From Sporosarcina sp. NCCP-2222 (GTDB taxonomy: Bacteria > Bacillota > Bacilli > Bacillales_A > Planococcaceae), in contig NZ_BQYK01000002.1 of the NCBI RefSeq assembly GCF_023168145.1, forward strand, positions 461,792 through 525,791: a DNA stretch of 64,000 bases, written 5' to 3'. A program made the position numbers and the translations under genes. This document shows, in pieces, positions 43,601 to 50,333 of the stretch. Each line of letters starts with the position of its first letter. Positions within the stretch are counted from its first letter, which is position 1. The notes under the pieces are model-generated. The model was not told the DNA's origin and did no database searches. It saw only the letters and a program-made list of their open reading frames with translations.

Positions 43601-43788
43601 ATTTCATTGCCAGCAGTGAATTCAATCTTCACTTGGAACGGCTCGTTGCCGTGTACAATTGCTTCACAGCGACCGGAATCCAGAATGGCAATGGAGACTT
43701 TACCTGACTGAACATACGACTTCCCTCGCCGATATGACACAGTACCGCATAAATCCGTCACCTTTTTATCTGTAATGACTGGAATCAT
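40669..43788 (-). CDS. SNF2 family helicase with SWIM zinc finger (YwqA-like)
   Basis: 1039 residues. An N-terminal SWIM zinc motif (CSCPSLGTSYKYECQH, residues about 67-82) is followed by an SNF2-associated region of about 450 residues. The SNF2 ATPase then lies at about 590-800: Walker A DDMGLGKTVQS, Walker B FLDEAQAIKN, motif III ALTGTPVENALEELWS. The C-terminal helicase half (850-1020) has NLTGADTVILYDLWWNPAVE and QAADRAHRIGQ. It translocates on double-stranded DNA with ATP; relatives include RapA-like and YwqA proteins with roles in DNA transactions. The gene starts at ATG 43788 and reads into the small membrane protein gene. Confidence 0.93.
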   Translation of the reverse strand: MIPVITDKKVTDLCGTVSYRRGKSYVQSGKVSIAILDSGRCEAIVHGNEPFQVKIEFTAGNEMKTSCSCPSLGTSYKYECQHVAAVLLAIAQQEGNGAKLADELITLFKEPAAPPSKHQRHFERRQVKSLQFILKPNVTSQGPLLGVEIWFGDHKVEPIGRFLRQLDRGLPSELYDPHIHCFLAETDAVLQQLIAIQIDQHEDITIPDSLLVLPPYAWDALLPLLDKTEVHVETAEDRYPFQRKEGTLPIRFHFGQSKTNAHLLKIDGMDEVVILEAYRTVVQRGNIFRLAPEDCKRLADLERMLKTAQARHIAIPDEQVGFFLEKVVPGLRSIGHVEIDASITSRLVQSPLVAKLYIDRLNNRLLAGLEFQYGHIVINPVADRELPKKATVLRDIEKEEVILRHMEESQFAETDEGYFLHNEELEYAFLYHILPKLQQHVRVYATTAIRNRIFKGHPQPRIRVKAFEDRTNWLEFKFEMDGIADRDIRSLLAALEEKRKYYRLRDGTLLSLETKEFERLQQMMNELPESLEDLEKGLTVPFVRGIRLLHSGEEAEAFSVEESARAFLDKLKNPEESIVVPELLDSVLRPYQKQGYRWMKTLAAFGAGGILADDMGLGKTVQSIAFILSEQAAIRRRKQPVLIVCPSSLTYNWKQEVEKFAPALKAVIVDGDRKKRMKLWQLDEEADVIITSYPLVRRDIQWIEKLTFHAIFLDEAQAIKNPITMTARSVKRIRATHRFALTGTPVENALEELWSIFHVILPELFGGLREFSELQRKDVARRIRPFLLRRMKRDVVQELPEKIETIDSAELLPEQKKLYAAYLAKLRHDTLKHLDKDTLRKNKIRILAGLTRLRQICCHPALFVDGYKGSSAKFEQLKRIIQESQLAGRRVLIFSQFTKMLDLIGRDLAFQGVPFFYLDGQTPAEERLELCQRFNAGERDLFLISLKAGGTGLNLTGADTVILYDLWWNPAVEEQAADRAHRIGQEQVVQVIKLVARGTIEDKMNELQEKKRNLIEEIIDSQGNSVMSLTEEDIVELLT

Positions 43789-43879
43789 TCTTCTCGCCCC
43801 CTGCTCCGTCCTATTTCAGTATCCTTCATTATACGCGAACAAAGGCTCCCTTTACAGTCCTAGGAACAAGGCAGACGTG

Positions 43880-45511
43880 TCACTGATTCATAGATCTTTT
43901 ACTAAATGCGAAACGCCATGTTATGGCGCCGGCAACAAGCAGCAGGGCAATGTACACATAGATCCCAAAATCAAAACGATTGGCAAATGTATGCGCAGCA
44001 ACAAACAACAACGTTAGTAAACCAATCAAAAACATTTTAAACGAACCGCCATCCTGAGCGAATTGGAAGGACAACGAGAAGGGAAACGAATCCCGGTCCA
44101 TCAACAGATAAACAATCGCGGTAAACAGTACACCTCCAACAGCTACTGCAATGAGATCCGGAATAACAGAAGTTGAGAAAATACCGATGAAAATAACCGA
44201 TAAGAATAGAAAAACTGGTGCATACATAGTCGTCAAAAACGCCTTCAATGTCCCGCTAAATACGATGTGAGGCTGTTCTATCGGTGCGGCCTTAAAAATC
44301 CAACCGCCTTTATAACTGCCCGAATATCGAAGCATATGGACGACAGTCGGGATAATGAAATTTAGGAAATAGATAAACAAAAACATGCTTCCTGTGCCGA
44401 TGTCTGCCAGAGACCGTTCCCTGAGCTCCATAATGATAAAAATGAAAGGAAACACAACTCCCATCGCCAGTACAGGATAGACTTTCAGTTTAAATTCCCT
44501 CTCCTGTCGCATCATTAATGTGGCAAACCGGAAAAATACCCTCTCCTCTTTGGAGCGGCACGTCAACTTGGCCAGCATTTCAATGATCCGATGGGGCTTC
44601 CTCTTCCGTTCCTTCGCCACGCCCATCAATTTATCAAGACTCCGCTCAAAAGCAGGCATTAAACGAATATACAACAGGACAGCGAGGACCGGCACAAGCA
44701 CTCCGAGAATGGAACCGAGGACAATGCCAGCGGAGTAATTTCCATTAAGAAGCATTTCAAATGTGGAGCCGTACCACAAAGGCGGCAGTAACAGATGCCA
44801 CCAGTTGAATGTATAAGAGATATCAAAATTTACTATATCAAAGGATCGGGCTACGACTTGATAACCGATAATTGTCCCGACAGATAGAAGGATCTGCACA
44901 TAATTAATGATATCCTTCAGCTTTTCCCCATCGAAAAATCGCAGCACGGCCAAGTAAAGCAAGGAAGTGATGACAATGACAAGCGCGATGGTCAACCCGA
45001 TATCTACGAGAAACAGCAACGTAAATAGAATACCTTTTTTAAAGAGGCTGACCAAAAGCGGCAATAGCAGAAGCGAGCCGCTGACAAAAAACATGTAAAT
45101 GAGAATATGCAGTATTTTAGCTGCATTGATTGTCTTGCTGTCGACCGGTTTTGTATGCAAAATGTTTTTATCCCGGATGTCCAGCAGCACGGAAGAGAAA
45201 TCCGCAATCATCGTCGTGGATAATATGAAAATGATAATGCCGAAGCTGATGCCCATTTGAAAGACTAATTGATTCCCAAAAAATAAAAAAGGAGTGATCA
45301 ACAGACCGTATAGTGCGTAAATCCACAATGATTTCAGGAACTGATTGCCTTCCTTTTTCCCCCGCGTATCATTAAAAATCGTCGGCACTCTTCTGCCATC
45401 CATCGTCAATTTCATTCGCAATATGATCAGAAGAGCGTTATAATCGATACCCAGTTTTATTAACAAGGGCTTGAACAGCGAAATGACTTGAAGGGATCGG
45501 TACTCACGCAT
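43880..45511 (-). CDS. ABC exporter permease, large (ABC-2 type)
   Basis: 543 residues, with about 12 membrane segments in two halves. The middle is cytoplasmic and basic (ERKRKPHRIIEMLAKLTCRSKEERVFF). The two blocks of membrane segments suggest an internally duplicated or fused permease that works with one ATPase gene. I chose ATG 45511 (MREYRSLQVISLFKPLL), with GGGG six bases before; another in-frame ATG lies two codons upstream and the frame is open to 45562, but that region overlaps the ATPase gene. The end of the ATPase gene and this start overlap by eight bases. Substrate unknown. Confidence 0.83.
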   Translation of the reverse strand: MREYRSLQVISLFKPLLIKLGIDYNALLIILRMKLTMDGRRVPTIFNDTRGKKEGNQFLKSLWIYALYGLLITPFLFFGNQLVFQMGISFGIIIFILSTTMIADFSSVLLDIRDKNILHTKPVDSKTINAAKILHILIYMFFVSGSLLLLPLLVSLFKKGILFTLLFLVDIGLTIALVIVITSLLYLAVLRFFDGEKLKDIINYVQILLSVGTIIGYQVVARSFDIVNFDISYTFNWWHLLLPPLWYGSTFEMLLNGNYSAGIVLGSILGVLVPVLAVLLYIRLMPAFERSLDKLMGVAKERKRKPHRIIEMLAKLTCRSKEERVFFRFATLMMRQEREFKLKVYPVLAMGVVFPFIFIIMELRERSLADIGTGSMFLFIYFLNFIIPTVVHMLRYSGSYKGGWIFKAAPIEQPHIVFSGTLKAFLTTMYAPVFLFLSVIFIGIFSTSVIPDLIAVAVGGVLFTAIVYLLMDRDSFPFSLSFQFAQDGGSFKMFLIGLLTLLFVAAHTFANRFDFGIYVYIALLLVAGAITWRFAFSKRSMNQ

Positions 45512-46301
45512 CGGCATCCCCGTCCTGCATAATGGAGATGAAACGGGACGCCCGTTCCCCATGATCTGTGAAGCCCGTCAATTGATTGAAAATGCCGGAC
45601 AAGGTGCCTTCCTGGCTTAATTCCTGCAACTCCTCAAATGTCCCGTCCGCGACCACCTCTCCCTTAACGAGAAGAACAATCCGATTGCTGATCTTTTCAA
45701 CGACATCCATAATATGCGACGAATAGAAAATCGTCTTTCCTTGTTCCGCGAGCTGCGCCAGCATCTCCCTGATAATCATCATACTGTTGGCATCCAAGCC
45801 GCTCAGCGGTTCATCAAGAAATAATAGATCGGGATTATGCAGCAAACTCGATGTGATGAGCACTTTCTGCCTCATTCCTTTCGAAAAGGATGAAAGTCTC
45901 GTATCCATCACACTGAAGAGATCGAATTCCTTCAGCAGTTTTTCTGCCTTCTGCTCTGCGTAGTGGCGTTCCATCCCATAGAGCTCCCCTGTAAACACTA
46001 AGAACTCCATCGCCGTCAAATTATCGTAAAGTTCCGCCTGTTCAGGCACATATCCGATTCTTCGCTTATAAGAAATATCCCCTTGGGCAATATCCTCGCC
46101 GAACAGCTCAACCGTCCCTTGATAGTTTTGGATCAAACCAAGCATTATCTTTACCGTCGTACTCTTCCCCGCCCCATTCGGTCCAATATACCCGATGATT
46201 TGGCCGCGCTTCACTTCCAAATTAACTCGGTTCAGGACCAGCTTTCCGCCATAATCCATCGTCAAATCCCGCAGGACTAAAATGTTTTCGGTTGTTTCCA
46301 T
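45504..46301 (-). CDS. ABC transporter ATP-binding protein (exporter)
   Basis: 265 residues. Walker A GPNGAGKSTTVKI, Q-loop YVPEQAELYDNLT, signature SSFSKGMRQKVLI, Walker B LLFLDEPLSGLDANS and switch histidine YSSHIMDVV. GGGGTGG lies upstream of ATG 46301 (METTENILVLRDL). First gene of a two-gene operon with the large permease, overlapping it by eight bases. The KGMRQKV signature puts it with ABC-2 exporters such as Na+/drug/peptide systems; substrate unknown. Confidence 0.9.
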   Translation of the reverse strand: METTENILVLRDLTMDYGGKLVLNRVNLEVKRGQIIGYIGPNGAGKSTTVKIMLGLIQNYQGTVELFGEDIAQGDISYKRRIGYVPEQAELYDNLTAMEFLVFTGELYGMERHYAEQKAEKLLKEFDLFSVMDTRLSSFSKGMRQKVLITSSLLHNPDLLFLDEPLSGLDANSMMIIREMLAQLAEQGKTIFYSSHIMDVVEKISNRIVLLVKGEVVADGTFEELQELSQEGTLSGIFNQLTGFTDHGERASRFISIMQDGDADA

Positions 46302-46360
46302 GCACCCACCCCACTCCTAAAGATTCTTTCTTGTTAGTTTATACGAACCAAATTGGAAAT

Positions 46361-46377
46361 GGTTCCCTGAGGAAACG
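46361..46377. promoter_or_regulatory. Imperfect MntR-like palindrome
   Basis: GGTTCCCTGAGGAAACG read on the other strand is CGTTTCCTCAGGGAACC, close to AGTTTCCTTTGGGAAACT at 36172. It lies between the divergent ABC operon and the repeat-protein gene. Weaker than the two sites near mntA. Confidence 0.3.
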
Positions 46378-46474
46378 ATGAGAAACTTCTTATGAAACTC
46401 TCATTTTCCTCACAGAGTCCTCTCAAAATGCGGAGGTATGATAAGGACATACCAAAACAAAGGAGACGATGAAC

Positions 46475-47440
46475 ATGAACAAATTACTAGCAACTACACT
46501 AACCGCAGCACTTTTATCAGCAGGAGGATTCAGCGCAGCCAACGTACTACATACGGACAAAGTGGAAGCGGCGCAAACGCAGAAAGTAACCGGGGCATCC
46601 CAATATGGCTCCAACTATCAACTACAAATCGCAGCCGATACGCTTACACAACTTCCTGAGTACGCAACAGTGGCAAGCAAAGTCGATGTATCTGGATTGC
46701 AAGCGAAAATTACAGAGGACTCCAACTACAAGCGCGTCATCCTCTTTAAGGAAGCGAACGGACAAGGCAAATATAAATCCATCTTTGTAAAAAACACTAA
46801 CACGCTAGAAGTGATCGACTTGAAAGCAGGACAAGTATTCTACGGCACTATCACAACTGACGACACAACACCGGCACCAGAAGCAAAACCGGAACAACCG
46901 GTTCAAAGCGCGATCAGTTCATTACCGGAATACGCAACGCTCACTTCTAAAGTCGACGTCGCCAGCTACAAAGCAGCAGTTGTCGAAGACAACTTCAACA
47001 AACGAGTAATTGTTTTGAAAGACGACAATGGCCGTGAGCAGTTTAAGTCCATCTTTGTGAAAGAAACAAACACCTTGAAAATCATCGACACTAAAGGCGG
47101 CCAAATCTTCTATGGCGTTATCACTGCAGAATCAACACCGAGTGCGGCTCAACCAGTTGAACAACAGGCAGCTCCAGCAGTCTCTGTGCAACAAGTGAAA
47201 CAACAAGCAGCTCCAGCAGCAAGCGGCATCAGCGCGTTGCCTGAATACAACAAGCTCGCTTCCGTCGTGGATGTCGCAAGCTACACGGCACAAATCGCCG
47301 AAGATAACTACAGCACACGCACCATCCTATTAAAGGATGCGAAAGGTAGCGTCCAATACAAATCCATCTTCGTGAAACGGACTAACATGCTCAAAGTCAT
47401 CAATACACGTGGCGGCATGGTATTCTACGGATCTCTATAA
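46475..47440 (+). CDS. Secreted protein with three tandem ~68-residue repeats, unknown function
   Basis: 321 residues from ATG 46475, nine bases after GGAG (another ATG lies two codons earlier). A signal peptide (MNKLLATTLTAALLSAGG...) with a likely cleavage after VEAA is followed by three copies of one module at about 55-122, 149-216 and 256-321. Each starts LPEY, contains SKVDV or SVVDV, a central KRVI/TRTI strand and KSIFVK.TN.L.VI, and ends VFYG or IFYG. Linkers are Pro/Ala/Gln-rich (TPAPEAKPEQPVQ; QPVEQQAAPAV), as in cell-wall-spanning proteins. No LPXTG or SLH motif. No family recognised. Confidence 0.8.
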   Translation: MNKLLATTLTAALLSAGGFSAANVLHTDKVEAAQTQKVTGASQYGSNYQLQIAADTLTQLPEYATVASKVDVSGLQAKITEDSNYKRVILFKEANGQGKYKSIFVKNTNTLEVIDLKAGQVFYGTITTDDTTPAPEAKPEQPVQSAISSLPEYATLTSKVDVASYKAAVVEDNFNKRVIVLKDDNGREQFKSIFVKETNTLKIIDTKGGQIFYGVITAESTPSAAQPVEQQAAPAVSVQQVKQQAAPAASGISALPEYNKLASVVDVASYTAQIAEDNYSTRTILLKDAKGSVQYKSIFVKRTNMLKVINTRGGMVFYGSL

Positions 47441-47461
47441 GAGAATATGATAAGGAAGGAA

Positions 47462-47489
47462 GCAGGCGCTCTTATGCGTCTGCTTTTTT
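47462..47489 (+). terminator. Terminator of the repeat-protein gene
   Basis: GCAGGCGC and GCGTCTGC pair around six bases and are followed by TTTTTT. Confidence 0.85.
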
Positions 47490-47714
47490 AGGGTATCTGG
47501 ATCAGATTAGCTGGAGGTATCGTTCACTTCGCAAGAGGTTTCGAGCAACTCTGGATTCATCATACAGTCAGCGGTGTTTCTGGAAGTCTGTTTTTCTGTC
47601 ATTCTCCAAACAGCACAATCCTTCCAGTTTTGATTTCCACTAGACGGGTAATGAATGATTACATAATTGATTGTCTCTGTAGCATTACCATTTTAGCAGG
47701 AAGGAGGTTGTTGT

Positions 47715-47975
47715 ATGGCTGATCACCAAAAGCGTGACCAAGAAGATTATTTCGAGGATCGGGCTGGTACAGATGATGCCCGGTTCCACGTTGTTCCGCA
47801 TGATGAGGACGGCTGGGCTGTGAAGAAAGAAGGAAACGAAGACCCGGCTTACACGTCGGGATCGCGCGATGAAGCTGTTGAGGAAGCAAAGCGGATGGCG
47901 CAAGAAGCCGGCACGATGGTCTATCTTCATGGTGAGGATGGCAAGATTGAGAAACAGCTTGAATATGGTGATTGA
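47715..47975 (+). CDS. DUF2188 family small protein
   Basis: 86 residues, hydrophilic and acidic. The region RFHVVPHDEDGWAVKKEG... SGSRDEAVEEAKRMAQEAG... VYLHGEDGKIE matches the DUF2188 pattern (a small beta-alpha-beta protein family of unknown role, common in Gram-positives). GGAGG lies eight bases before ATG 47715. Single gene with a terminator shared with the convergent 59-residue gene. The 250-base region upstream (47490-47714) holds no gene. Confidence 0.85.
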   Translation: MADHQKRDQEDYFEDRAGTDDARFHVVPHDEDGWAVKKEGNEDPAYTSGSRDEAVEEAKRMAQEAGTMVYLHGEDGKIEKQLEYGD

Positions 47976-47980
47976 ATAGA

Positions 47981-48010
47981 AAATGCCCAGGGTGCACGCC
48001 CTGGGCATTT
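47981..48010. terminator. Bidirectional terminator
   Basis: AAATGCCCAGGG and CCCTGGGCATTT form a perfect 12-base stem around six bases, between two convergent small genes. Confidence 0.9.
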
Positions 48011-48011
48011 C

Positions 48012-48191
48012 TTATTGCAATTCCTGGTAGTCTTTCATAAAACGGCCGCCGTCTTTTACGTCAGAATGATATAATGCTTTTAACGCAAAGCTCTTTTCGA
48101 GTTCATGTTCCTTCATAATTTGCTGCAGTCGCTTCGACAGCTCCGCATTGTTTTTTACGAGACGCTCCATTTTCGGTTTGGAGTATTGCAT
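48012..48191 (-). CDS. Small protein of 59 residues, unknown function
   Basis: An open frame of 59 codons (MQYSKPKMERLVKNNAELSK...) whose ATG at 48191 is preceded by AGGAGGG with eight bases spacing and whose stop abuts a terminator, so it is very likely a real gene. The product is basic and helical (charged heptad-like pattern in residues 8-35), with no membrane segment. It is convergent with the DUF2188 gene. No family recognised. Confidence 0.75.
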   Translation of the reverse strand: MQYSKPKMERLVKNNAELSKRLQQIMKEHELEKSFALKALYHSDVKDGGRFMKDYQELQ

Positions 48192-48252
48192 TCGGCATCC
48201 CTCCTACCCCTTACCTTACCATGAATCCTTATTTATAAACGGTCTTGGCGTA

Positions 48253-48528
48253 AATATTTTCTTAAGAATTGTCATTGACCGCTTCAGTGGTGAATGATTG
48301 ATTGAGAAGCAACCAGGTTTCGTTGGTTTAGAGGTCCTTCTGAAAGAAGTGCGCCGCGGCGATGAGGAAGTTCTTATTGTCGTCCGTTGGCAATCAAAAG
48401 AGGATTGGAAAAATTGGGAGAAGAGTCCCGAACATATCGCTGGCCACAAAGCGAATGCCGGCAAGCCGAAGTCCGATCACATAATCGAAGTGCAGCAGTC
48501 TACTTATGAAACTAAAGTGTCCAAATAA
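48253..48528 (+). pseudogene. Antibiotic biosynthesis monooxygenase (HmoA/IsdG-like) gene, apparently broken
   Basis: The frame encodes IVIDRFSGE, a TGA at 48295, then LIEKQPGFVGLEVLLKEV...IVVRWQSKEDWKNWEKSPEH..HK. This is the ABM fold of HmoA/IsdG-type heme-degrading monooxygenases. The pattern (V/L)I(D/E)RF...PGF(L/V)GLEV continues across the TGA, which could have arisen from a GGA codon. No start codon with a ribosome site is visible upstream in frame, and the conserved first strand is missing. A 76-codon rescue ORF from TTG 48298 lacks the N-terminal third of the fold. Likely a pseudogene; a sequencing error is the alternative. Confidence 0.55.
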
Positions 48529-48587
48529 TTAAAGCTCTTTTGAACAAAAAGCCAGCCGGCCCTTGAGAAAGCGACCGGCTGGGTTCA

Positions 48588-50138
48588 TTATTTCAAATAT
48601 CTTCTTGCACCCGCGTAATTCGTTTTATAAATCCCTGCGTTAATCGAGATGATTTCAATCTTCCTTGAGGAATTCGGTGCGTGTATCATTTTCCCGTCTC
48701 CGACGTAAATGGAAACATGATATACCTTCCCCGTCCCGCCGTTATATGCAAAGAACATCAGGTCACCTGGCTGCAAATTGCTTCGTTTCACCGGCGTACC
48801 ATGTGTCGCTTGGACAAACGAATCTCGGGGAATCAAAATTCCATGGTTCCGGTACACGGCATACATTAACCCGGAGCAATCATACCCGTACGCAGATGCA
48901 CCGGCCCATACATATGGCAAGCCAAGATACCGCTTGGCACTGTCGACGATGTCCTTTTGAGTCGGTTTCGGTATAGCCGCGTAGGCATCATACACTTTTA
49001 CGTCCGCTTTACGAATATATTTGATTCCATCCGTGTTCGTGTTCACTTTCAGCCAATCTCCTTCCTCACTTAGGACAGTTAGGATTGTCGAATAGCTGAT
49101 GTCCATGAATTTATATTTATTATGGAGTTTTGGCTCCTTGTACAATGACGCAATTTTTGCTTCCACGATGGCAATCGCGCAATCTTCATAGTTAGAATAA
49201 TATTCCTTCACATGTGATTTTGGCACCCAGCCTTGATAGCCATTTTTGTGCCCGGTCTTTGCTTGGCTCTTCACCGCAATGTACAGCCAATCGCCCTCCG
49301 ACTTGATGACTTCTACTTCATCCCCATACAACGCCTGAGTATCCGTCCGTCCGACCAGCCACAATTTTTGCACGATGTTCATACTCCTTGACCACTTTGC
49401 CATATCCGGCATCGGAGCGATGGAAATACGGTCCATAGCACGAGCCTGATTCGGTTTATTCCACACATTGGTCACCGGAACACGTATCGCATAATGCTTC
49501 TGGTTTGAAGGACGATAACATGCTTCGAACTTCGGCTTTAAATCAGGATTGAGAATACGCGCTAAAAATACAGCAAAATGCGATTTAGTTAAAAATCCGG
49601 TCGGCTTGTATGTATTGTCCTCGTATCCCTTCGTCACACCGTTCGCAAACAGTGTCTGAATGGATGGTGCTGCCCAATAAGTCGGGTTTACGTCCCTGAA
49701 AAGATAGTCGCTCGTCCCCTTCAACTCAAATGCGTTCACTAAGATGGAAGCCATCTGCCCTCTTGTCAAATTGTCTTGCGGTTTAAATTCTCTTTGTTCG
49801 TTTCCACCCATGATTCCGGCAGCCACTATAGCTTGAACAGTTGCATACCCTTCATCCCCGGGGCTCACGTCGGCAAATGTAACATCCGGCAAGTCTTCGA
49901 CAGGCAGCTGCAACGCTTTCACGATCATTTCAGAAGCTTCCAGTCTTGTAATTAACTTTCCTGCTCCAAATGTTCCGTCCGGCATGGCTGTAACGATCCC
50001 TTGACTCGCTAGATATTCAATTTCCGCCTTGGATGGATGAGATTCACCGACGTCTGGAAATAATGGAGCGGCTGATGCTTGAACAGTGTAGGCCACAGTA
50101 CACAACACAACTACGAGCGACAGGAATAATTTTTTCAG
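48588..50138 (-). CDS. Secreted SLH-SH3-NlpC/P60 cell-wall hydrolase, probable CTG start
   Basis: About 516 residues. After a signal peptide (KKLFLSLVVVLCTVAYTVQASAA) come three SLH modules (about 25-200, anchoring to wall polymers), two SH3-like domains (about 215-365) and a C-terminal NlpC/P60 peptidase (375-510) with the catalytic Cys in YDCSGLMYAVY and His in YHVSIYVGDGKMIHAP. The enzyme should cut peptidoglycan stem peptides. No ATG, GTG or TTG precedes the signal peptide after GGGAGG; the only start at proper distance is CTG 50138 (or CTG 50141). The first conventional codon, GTG 50108, would cut off the basic end of the signal peptide. A -10 (TATAAT) lies at 50175-50180. Confidence 0.85.
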   Translation of the reverse strand: MKKLFLSLVVVLCTVAYTVQASAAPLFPDVGESHPSKAEIEYLASQGIVTAMPDGTFGAGKLITRLEASEMIVKALQLPVEDLPDVTFADVSPGDEGYATVQAIVAAGIMGGNEQREFKPQDNLTRGQMASILVNAFELKGTSDYLFRDVNPTYWAAPSIQTLFANGVTKGYEDNTYKPTGFLTKSHFAVFLARILNPDLKPKFEACYRPSNQKHYAIRVPVTNVWNKPNQARAMDRISIAPMPDMAKWSRSMNIVQKLWLVGRTDTQALYGDEVEVIKSEGDWLYIAVKSQAKTGHKNGYQGWVPKSHVKEYYSNYEDCAIAIVEAKIASLYKEPKLHNKYKFMDISYSTILTVLSEEGDWLKVNTNTDGIKYIRKADVKVYDAYAAIPKPTQKDIVDSAKRYLGLPYVWAGASAYGYDCSGLMYAVYRNHGILIPRDSFVQATHGTPVKRSNLQPGDLMFFAYNGGTGKVYHVSIYVGDGKMIHAPNSSRKIEIISINAGIYKTNYAGARRYLK

Positions 50139-50174
50139 CAGGTTCGCCTCCCTAAGATGATGTTCATTTCCATA

Positions 50175-50180
50175 ATTATA
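50175..50180 (-). promoter_or_regulatory. -10 element of the NlpC/P60 gene
   Basis: TATAAT on the minus strand, 37 bases before the proposed CTG start. The -35 (TATCTA at 17 bases) is poor. Confidence 0.4.
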
Positions 50181-50269
50181 CTGTACATCATAAAAGGTAG
50201 ATATCTATTTTCATAAAATTTTTAAAATTATTTGTGGTTGAAACCGAATGATAGGAACCCAACAAAATA

Positions 50270-50315
50270 TACCCCTGATTGCGGGCACTTTTGTTAGTGT
50301 CCGCTATCAAGGGTA
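50270..50315 (-). terminator. Terminator of the 16-residue-repeat protein gene
   Basis: CCCTTGATAGCGG and CCGCAATCAGGGG-type arms pair with small bulges around CAC...GTG, followed by TATATTTTG. Imperfect but placed 19 bases past the stop. Confidence 0.6.
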
Positions 50316-50333
50316 CAGGGAGACAGTTTTTTC

